From assembly GCA_007258455.2 (NCBI GenBank), contig VDFB02193867.1, positions 531,066,751 to 531,130,750 of the forward strand: 64,000 nucleotides of DNA, read 5' to 3'. Below, piece by piece: positions 57,051 to 64,000 of this stretch (position 1 is its first letter; each line of letters begins with the position of its first letter). The notes under the pieces were generated by a model. The model was not told the DNA's origin. It made no database searches and saw only the letters and a list, made by a program, of their open reading frames with translations. A program made the position numbers and the translations under genes. The DNA is from Sequoia sempervirens. Its lineage: Eukaryota > Streptophyta > Pinopsida > Cupressales > Cupressaceae.

Positions 57051-58478
57051 TTTGTGCCTATGTTGACTTCAACTGATTCTTCAATGAGCATGGGTGACTT
57101 TTCCTATGCAATGGGGAGAATGTTCAAACCTCCATCCGTAGGTGCATTAGAGAGGTTTTTTTCCTTCAGATGTGACCTTTATTTTTAATTTTTCATCGTC
57201 TAGAGGCACCTTTCAGTTTTCACCTAGAGACTCATCCTTTTTATCTTGTTTATTCTTTTTCTCATTTTTGCGAATAGAGGGTTGAAAAAATTCCCCAAAA
57301 TATGCTTTGTTGTCCAAGTCAATGGTAAAACCAGCCTTGTGATCACCACTAGGTATGCCTTCTCATAATGCCAGGAACTCAACAATTGCTTCGTCATTCT
57401 CAAAAATGTCTAAGATGGGTGTGTCTTGTTGGTCCCAATCAATGAGTTGGGGATAGACTAAGGGCATGTCATCGTTAGAGTTATCAAAGTTTAATGGGGT
57501 CAAGGTAAGGATTGATTTGTTCATATGGTCACAAAATTCTTGCACTAAGTCCTATTTTCTCTTAGGTTTAGATCTAGGTGGATTGAGAGGTGGGCCTAAT
57601 GCCAAGGTTTGCTTACCTGAAAGAGATGAATCAGGTTGCCAAGAGGTAGGATCAAGTGATTCCCAATAGTAGTGTTTAAACCATTCCTCTTTTGTCATAT
57701 TCTTTCGTGGACAAGAATTCAATGGATTCGATGAGGATCTCAACATTAATTCAAGTTCTCGAAAGAGCTTGTCAAGGTCCATGGAAGATGTAGAGGATAA
57801 GGAATCCCACTCATATTCGTTTGAGTCGAGGGAGTCACAATGGTATTGGTTAGATGGGTCATGAGATGTCTCAATATCTTTTGAAACACTTACTTCCTCT
57901 TGTAAGGGTGATGTGGTACTAGGATCACCAATCTAAATCCTTTGAAACCCCAGACCTAAGCCTTTTGGCCATTGAGAAACAAAGATTGGCTCGATCCTTC
58001 CATCTTGATTTAAGCCTAAACCGCTCTATCTAGTATATCCCTTGCTCTGCATAATTGTGAAACCTTTTCCATATAGATCTATAGGAATGTAAGCAAGTGA
58101 GAGAGGTTCTTCATCATCTTCTTTATACAACTAGGAGGTGACATCTTCTGTATTTACGGCCTCTTTGCTTAATTCTCCCCATTTAGTGAAATTTGTTGTG
58201 GGAGGAACATGTATAGTGACCATAGATTATCTCCTATCTGATGTAGGTAAACCGTATGACTTAGGAGGAATCATATGGCTAACACAATAAGATGTCTTCA
58301 TGTAATACTCTCCACAACCCTTGTCTTGGATCTCAACCCTAGGAGTGGTAGGAATTGAGGGTGAAATATATATTTAAGTGAGTGTGGATGGATCAACATA
58401 GGGAGATGGATTGGACGATGAAGCCTCTTGGTTTACCAGCACTTGGCATTGGGGGATCTCTTTTAGATTGGTGCAATA
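57051..58478 (-). pseudogene. Element B linker between protease and RT, with G-patch
   Basis: From about 58,080 the frame encodes GKGFTIMQSKGYTR, GLGLNQDGRIEPIFVSQWPK and GLGLGFQ, a G-patch. An acidic/Ser-rich linker follows (NEYEWDSLSSTSSMDLDKLF from 57,810) and an extended segment with MTKEEWFKHYYWESLDPTSW and ILDIFENDEAIVEFLAL. This long protease-RT linker is typical of Tat elements. Stops occur at about 57550 and 57365. Confidence 0.75.
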
Positions 58479-58952
58479 CTAGAATGGATCTGGGTCACCA
58501 TCTATAGTTATTTTAGTGCCATTGTAAGGGAATTTGAGACATTGATGATATGTGGAAGGGACCACCTTCATGGCATGAATCCATTGTCTTCCTAGTAGAA
58601 GATTATAAGGAAGGGTGAGATCCAAGACCTGGAACTTTGTCTCCATTACTGTAGGGCCAATTTTGATAGGAAGTGTTACCACCCCCTTTGATTTTCGTTC
58701 CTCATCATCATAAGCTTTAATGACAATACTTTTGGTTGTGTCTACACATGCTTCTAAGAAACCTAATGCTTTAATTAGTTTTAACGTGTGCAAATTTAAC
58801 CTTGCTCCTCCGTCTACCAAAACTCATCTAACTTTGGTGTCATGAACAAGGACTTCAAGATGAAAAGGATCATTATTATTCATCTTTTCAGTTGTGTAGT
58901 CTTGTTCAAAAAATGTGGCATGATGGTTATTGGTCAAATAGCCCACCATTTC
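58479..58952 (-). pseudogene. Element B protease (proximal part split by copia)
   Basis: The active-site region reads VLVDGGARLNLHTLKLIKAL (D-G-G, catalytic Asp kept), then GVVTLPIKIGPTVMETKFQV and PYNLLLGRQWIHAMKVVPST, the standard retropepsin fold words of gypsy elements. Upstream EMVGYLTNNHHATFFEQDYT runs to 58952, where the copia element starts. The same frame continues at 63918-64000. A stop precedes VLVDGG. Confidence 0.88.
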
Positions 58953-59409
58953 TGTTAGGGTTAGAAATGGCAAATATATAACAATTAAATATAGATTTAA
59001 GTAATAAACAGAGAAACTAAAAACACACAGAATAAATTATAACACAGAGAATTTAACATGGTTCACCCAATCTGGGCTACATCCACCAAACCACAACCAT
59101 CCAATGATTTTATTATCCAGTGTAAAACCTATTACAATCTTGCAAATAATCACATTTTTTATCATACTATAACACCCATCCGAACCCCTTTTAACAAGCT
59201 TAGAAGCTTCCAGATTTTGGGTTCTACAAAGTCAGATTTTTCTTTCTTCGTTGATTTTTTCCTTTTTCAGTGATGACATGAAAAAGTAGGAGGAATTTTT
59301 TTCTCGGGGGCTATCGGCCCGGCCCTAGACCCTGGCAAGGATACATGTCGAGGTGTACAATATAGCATTGGCTATATAGTATAGCATAATCAGTTGCCAC
59401 ATACCAACA
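58953..59409 (-). repeat. Copia 3' LTR (left on the plus strand)
   Basis: 457 bp; on the plus strand it starts TGTTAGGGTTAGAAATGG and ends ACATACCAACA. It contains a GC-rich segment (about 59300-59395, with GGGGGCTATCGGCCCGG) absent from the other LTR. The minus-strand polypurine-like AGTGGGAGATTG lies just inside it at 59410-59421. Confidence 0.92.
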
Positions 59410-59547
59410 ATCTCCCACTTGGAGACTGATCAAGCTCCACACCAGCACAATCTCCCACTTGGAAACTAATCTTGGACGACACTGTTGTAATTACAGCTCC
59501 CACTGGAAATAAATACCTTGGACCCTGCTGCTCTGTTATACTTGAAT

Positions 59548-60230
59548 TCAACTTTGAAGGCCAATTGAAGCTGAAGAGGAGCTCAGCTTCTCCCTTTTCA
59601 CCACCTTCGTAAACATATCCGCTGGATTGACATCTATATGTATCTTGTCCAGCTTGACCTGTCTATCCTCCAACACCGACCAAATGAAATGATATCTCAA
59701 CTGTATGTGTTTTATTTTAAAATGCAAGGTAGAATTATTTGCAAGATGTATAGCACTCTGGCTATCTGTAAACAAGTAATTTCCAGCCTATTGTTTTCCC
59801 AACTCATCCATGAAAATTTGTAGCCATATCATCTCCTTTTCCACCTCTGTTGCAACAAAATAATTTTCCTCTATGGTGGATAAAGCAACCACCTTTTGCA
59901 ATCGAGAAATCCAACTCACTGTTGTCCCACCAACTGTAAATACATAACCTATGGTACTCTGCCTGGTATCTATATCCCCTGCCAAATCTGAGTCAACATA
60001 GCCTTTTAAATCAGTATTAGAGCCCCCAAAACATAAACATTTATTGTATGTACCTCTCAAGTACCTGAGAATCCATTTTACAACATTCTAATGCTCAACT
60101 CTGGGATGACTCAAATACCTGCTAACAACTCCTATGACATGTGCAATATCTGGTCTCGTGCATACCATGGCATACATTAAACTGCCTACAACTAAAGCAT
60201 ATGGTACCTTGGAATTTTTTCTTCCTAATC
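59548..60230 (-). pseudogene. Copia RNase H
   Basis: In order: the pre-RNase H segment YAMVCTRPDIAHVIGVVSRY (about 60165, after a frame change), LKGYVDSDLAGDIDTRQSTI (catalytic Asp in VDSD), GYVFTVGGTTVSWISRLQKV, VALSTIEENYFVATEVEKEM (Glu region), then FTDSQSAIHLANNSTLHFKI with the third Asp, and IHIDVNPADMFTK at the end. Stop at about 59548. Confidence 0.9.
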
Positions 60231-60259
60231 TTGTGTCTTTGGACACATATCCTTAGTCA

Positions 60260-61150
60260 ATTTAACATGACTAGGTAAAGGTGTGCTGACAGCTTTTCCA
60301 TTCTCCATATGAAATCTCTGCAACACCTTTTCAACATAATTAGCATGAGATAAAACCAATTGTCTATTTTTCCTATCTCTACATTTTCATACCAAGGATT
60401 TGTTTTGCTGCCCCCAAATCCTTCATAGAAAAATATTTTCTAACTATTTTTTTAGCTCACTTATGTGATCCATGTTAGACCCTAATACAAGCATGTCATC
60501 AACGTATAAACATAAAATAATGTAGTTGTCATTATCCAACCTCTTAAAATAAACACAATGGTTAGAATTATACCGACTATAGCCTTGCTCATCCATAAAA
60601 CTATCAAATTTCAAGTACCATTTTTGAGGTGCTTGCTTCAAGCCATATAAACTTTTATTCAATCTACACACTAGTTTCTCCTTACCTTTGACCTCAAATC
60701 CTTGTGGTTGTTCCATATATATTTCCTCTTCCAAATCACCATGGAGAAAGGATGTTTAACATCAAGTTTTTCTAAATACAAATCTTTAGCATCCACAATA
60801 CTTAAGACAATACGAATAGAAGTCATTTTAACAACTAGAGAAAAAATCTCATCAAAATCAATACCCTTTTTCTGTGCAAATCCCTTTACAACTAGTTTGG
60901 CTTTAAATCTCTTCTTACCTCCATCATCATCTTTCAGCCTATAAAACCATTTGTTTGGTAAAGCCTTTTTACCTGTAGACAACTTGCATAATTCTCAAGT
61001 TTGATTTTTCAGCAAGGAGTCCATTTCTTCTTCCATTCCATGCTCCCACTGAACCTTGGTATCCACCTGCATAGCTTCATCATAATATTATGGTTCACCC
61101 GTATCAGTTAACAAAATAGTATACAAAGAGGGAGATAATCTTTTTGGAGG
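60260..61150 (-). pseudogene. Copia reverse transcriptase
   Basis: Motifs: NKWFYRLKDDDGGKKRFKAK, LVVKGFAQKKGIDFDEIFSL, VVKMTSIRIVLSIVDAKDLY, then after a frame change EIYMEQPQGFEVKGKEKLVC, RLNKSLYGLKQAPQKWYLKF and the intact catalytic box IILCLYVDDMLVLGS. At least one indel near 60730 joins the two ORF pieces. Confidence 0.92.
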
Positions 61151-61155
61151 TCTAC

Positions 61156-62187
61156 TTATTCTTCAAGATTGTCTAATAGGAGTTTGTGGTATTTGTTGTT
61201 GCTATTGTTGCCCAGCATGATGAACCACTGAAACTTCATTGTTTGGAATATCATCCAATACTGCATAATCATTTTTTTCTTCTCATGTTGCAGTAATAGA
61301 TCTTTGTATAAAACTTTCTCATTGAATATGACATCCCTACTTCTCACAATTTTTTGATTTTCAAAATCCCAAAGCCTATAACCAAATTTATCAATGCCAT
61401 ATCCAAAAAATATATATTTCTTTGATTTTGCATCAAGCTTGGTTCTATTTTCATAATCTGCATGTGCAAATGCTTCACAACCAAAGGTTGTGAGAAAAGA
61501 ATAACTCACCTTCTTACCTTTCCATGCTTCCTCTGGAATACCATAACCCAAAAGATTAGAGGGACCTCTATTAATTAAATAAACAATAGTGTTTACAGTC
61601 TCTGCCCACATTTTTAAAGGCATCCCAATATGCAATCTCATAGTTCATGCATGCTCCATTATTGTTCTATTCATGCGCTCAACCACTCCATTTTCCTGTG
61701 GAGTCCTTGGAACCATTTTCTACCTACGAATACCATTAGAGGAACAATAATATTCAAACTCTTTGTTGTAATACTCACCACCATTATCAGATCTGAGACA
61801 TTTTATCTTTTTACCTATCTCATTCTCAACCAAGCTTCTCTATTTTTTAAAAGTTTCAAATACATCAGATTTCTGCCTAAGGAAATAAATCCATACCTTC
61901 CTAGTTGCATCATTAGTGAATGTAACATAATACAGAGAGCCACTGAGAGAAGATACCTGAGCTGGTCCCCATACATCCGTATGCACAAGCTCCAATTTCT
62001 CATCTTTCTTTTGCTTCCCATCCTTGATAAAACTTACTCTCTTTTGTTTTCCATACACACAACTTTCACATAAATCCATATTAACACATTTTAGACCTGG
62101 TAAAACATTATTTGAATGAAGTACTTTCATACCTTTTGCACTCATATGCCCAAGTCTATTATGCCATAGTGTTGATTCAGAGTCCAC
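61156..62187 (-). pseudogene. Copia integrase
   Basis: GAG_pre-integrase zinc part: LWHNRLGHMSAKGMKVLHSN and LCESCVYGKQKRVSF (HHCC). Core: LELVHTDVWGPAQVSSLSGS (Asp), IKCLRSDNGGEYYNKEFEYY (Asp), TPQENGVVERMNRTIMEHA (Glu), all three catalytic residues kept. C-terminal: GIPEEAWKGKKVSYSFLTTF and FGYGIDKFGYRLWDFENQKI. Stops lie at about 61840, 61740 and 61640. Confidence 0.92.
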
Positions 62188-62347
62188 AGCAACTGTATGA
62201 TCTTCTACCTACTGAAATGCAACAATTGTTCCTGAACATTGACCTTTTTCCAGTAACAATTAAAGTAGAAGGAACAATATGACCTGTACAAAGATATAAG
62301 GTGCCTACTTTCACACCTTTTGCTACCACTAAGGCACCTTTTGTGAC

Positions 62348-63486
62348 CTAATTTTTATCACTAAATGTAACAACACAATCTTCATCATCTAGTTGCCCTG
62401 CTGAAATTAAACTTATGCTTAACTTTGGAACATGCCTTATCTCATGTAGTAGCCAATGATTCCCATTCTGCAACTTAATCTTGATTCTACCATTTCCAAC
62501 AATTTGACAGGGTTTGTTATCTCCTAAATAAACCATCCCAAAATCCCCTTGGACATAATCAAGAAAATAACTTCTATGGGGGGTAGCATGAAATGAAGCC
62601 CCTAAATCTAACACCCAAGAATCACCAGCATTATCAAGGGAAAGAATCCAAGCATCCTCATCAGATTTATTCCTTACCATATTTTCCTCTTTACTTCCTT
62701 CCTTTTTGTCTCCTCCTTTATTTTTTTGAGACCAACAATCTTTCTTTAAATGACCTGGCTCACCACAATACCAGAAATCCCTCTTGTCTCGAGATTGGGA
62801 CCTTCTGTCCTTTGATTTTCCTCGTGACTTCTCACGATTTCTAGAATTGTTTCCTCTCTCCTTTGTTCTACCCCCGCTTTTTGCATTCAAAACACTGCCT
62901 AATGTGGATGTTCCACCTGAGCTTTGCCTACGAATTTCCACGCTCAAAATAACACCAACAACATTATCAAATTTGAATGTATTTGAACCAGAAACATAAT
63001 TGCTAACAACCATTACCAAGCTATTCCAACTTTCAGGAAAAGAACACAAAATCAAAAGAGCCCTAACTTCATCAAATTTTACTTTTACAAAATTTAATTG
63101 ACTGGTGACCGTATTAAACTCATTTAAATGATCAGTAACTGACCCACCTTCTACCATTTTCATATTAAATAAGCACTTCATAAGAAATACCTTATTCCAA
63201 GTGGAAGGCTTTTCATATAACTTCGCTAGGGTTTCATCAACTCATGAGTTGTCTTTGCTTTTGTAATATTGAATGCCACCGATTGTGCCAGGCATAAACG
63301 AATACTTCCAAGAGCCTTTCTATCCAAAATCTCCTAGTCCTCATCAGACATTGCTTGGGGTTTCTTGGTTTTCCCTTCCAATGGCCACCATAAATCCTTC
63401 TGATAGAGATATTCCTCCATCTGCATCTTCCATAATTGATAGTTCTGCCCATTAAACTTCTTAACCTTCTTACCCTTGTCTGCCAT
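62348..63486 (-). pseudogene. Copia gag and protease
   Basis: ATG at 63486 opens MADKGKKVKKFNGQNYQLWK and MQMEEYLYQKDLWWPLEGK, the usual start of copia Gag. A 1-base indel near 63237 and a stop near 63345 break it. From 63181 the frame continues with MKMVEGGSVTDHLNEFNTVT, a CCHC knuckle WYCGEPGHLKKDCWSQ, and the protease SWVLDLGASFHATPHRSYFL (DSGAS changed to DLGAS), then HWLLHEIRHVPKLSISLISA. Confidence 0.92.
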
Positions 63487-63533
63487 TACTCCCACTCAAC
63501 CGTGAGACCTTCCTACAGATGATAATCGAAACA

Positions 63534-63551
63534 TAACCCACTCTGATACCA
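63534..63551 (-). other. Copia primer-binding site (initiator tRNA-Met)
   Basis: The minus strand reads TGGTATCAGAGTGGGTTA two bases inside the 5' LTR. TGGTATCAGAG is the classic complement of the 3' end of plant initiator tRNA-Met used by copia elements. Confidence 0.9.
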
Positions 63552-63553
63552 CT

Positions 63554-63912
63554 TGTTAGGGTTAGAAATGATAGATATGTAAAAATTAAATGCAGATTTA
63601 AGTAATAAATAGAGAAACTAAAAACACACAGAATAAATTATAACATAGAGAATTTAATGTGGTTCACCCAATCTGGGCTACATCCACCAAACCATAGCCA
63701 TCCAATGATTTTATTATCCAGTGTAAAACCTATTACAATCTTGCGAATAATTGTGTTTTTCATCATACTATAACACCCATCTGAACCCCTTTTAACAAGC
63801 TTAGAAGATTCCATATTTTGGGTTCTACAAACTCATATTTTTCTTTTTTCGTTGATTTTTTCCTTTTTTAGTGATGACGCGAAAAAGTAGGATCAGTCGC
63901 CACATACCAACA
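63554..63912 (-). repeat. Copia 5' LTR (right on the plus strand)
   Basis: 359 bp, collinear with 58953-59409 but lacking about 95 bases after the AAAAAGTAGGA word. Ends TGTTAGG...CCAACA, followed by ATTTC. Confidence 0.92.
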
Positions 63913-64000
63913 ATTTCCTAGAAATGATTGACATCAAGATCATTGGAGACCGTGGTGTTTTGTAAAGCCTTATCTAGAATGGATCGATGCTCAGGAGAGA
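63913..64000 (-). pseudogene. Element B protease-proximal coding, right side of the copia insertion
   Basis: After the ATTTC duplication the minus strand encodes SPEHRSILDKALQNTTVSND and LDVNHF, then a stop and EMVGYL, joining in frame with the left part at 58952. It runs off the window. Confidence 0.8.

Larger units (their letters stand above)
58953..63912 (-). mobile_element. Complete Ty1/copia retrotransposon nested in element B
   Basis: Both LTRs, primer site, Gag-protease-integrase-RT-RNaseH order and a perfect 5-bp target duplication ATTTC (58948-58952 and 63913-63917) are visible. Integrase lies before RT, which defines copia. All domains carry stops or frameshifts, so it is inactive. 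Removing it rejoins the element B protease frame. LTRs are about 8% different by eye over 340 shared bases plus a ~95-bp deletion in the right LTR. Confidence 0.95.
46838..64000 (-). mobile_element. Element B: Tat-lineage Ty3/gypsy retrotransposon (5' end outside window)
   Basis: B reads leftwards. Its 3' LTR (46838-48058) is preceded by a polypurine tract, an antisense PMD gene region, a spacer with repeats, then pol: integrase ending at 53797, archaeal-type RNase H, RNase H, RT, a G-patch segment and protease. The protease-proximal region is split by a copia element (58953-63912) and resumes at 63913-64000. Gag and the 5' LTR lie beyond the right edge. The left edge interrupts the RT of element C after GATAG (46833-46837). 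RNase H, then archaeal RNase H, then integrase, together with the antisense extra gene, are features of the Tat lineage. LTR start TGTAGACAC and polypurine tract are shared with element A. Confidence 0.9.

Overview
The window looks like intergenic heterochromatin of a large plant genome. It is AT-rich, I find no intact host gene, and nearly all of it is old, nested LTR-retrotransposon sequence. The mix of Tat-lineage and other Ty3/gypsy elements, one Ty1/copia element, and open frames broken by many single-base stops suits a large-genome plant such as a gymnosperm. The species is an inference; no marker gene proves it.

Left part (1-8,089). A degenerate ~102-bp tandem repeat (300-1,200) is followed by a two-unit 295-bp repeat with a primer-site-like motif and a decayed coding stretch. 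A decayed gag(-protease) fragment (4,290-6,526) lies between two copies of a 230-290-bp direct repeat. Then come a CCACCT microsatellite, an unrecognised decayed frame and a 100-N assembly gap.

Nested block 1 (8,090-25,800, + strand). Element D is a gypsy pol pseudogene in the order protease, archaeal-type RNase H, reverse transcriptase, RNase H, integrase. Its integrase is split by insertion X (11,761-25,581; target duplication GTACC; inverted terminal arms). X is itself split by element A (12,390-21,262), a non-autonomous Tat-type element with two 1.14-kb LTRs, a primer site, a polypurine tract and a Pro/Ser/His-rich G-patch ORF but no pol.

Tandem duplication (23,008-43,472). A ~10.2-kb unit occurs twice in direct orientation, about 5% diverged by eye. 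Each unit holds the right end of X with an 844-bp palindrome, the distal half of D integrase, an LTR-like promoter segment, and on the minus strand a giant reading frame of 1,391 codons that I cannot assign to any family. In unit 1 this frame carries about 20 stops but no frameshift.

Nested block 2 (44,468-64,000, - strand). Element C, a gypsy RT-RNaseH-integrase pseudogene, is cut in its RT by element B, a Tat-lineage element running past the right edge (3' LTR, integrase, archaeal RNase H, RNase H, RT, G-patch segment, protease). B carries an antisense gene for a plant-mobile-domain protein with its own TATA box and intron. B protease is in turn interrupted by a complete copia element (58,953-63,912; target duplication ATTTC; PBS for initiator tRNA-Met). 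The insertion order is therefore C, then B, then copia; and D, then X, then A.

Nothing here looks functional as a gene today. The most unusual items are the giant unknown frame, the antisense PMD gene, insertion X with its palindrome, and a short hairpin motif shared by elements A and B.
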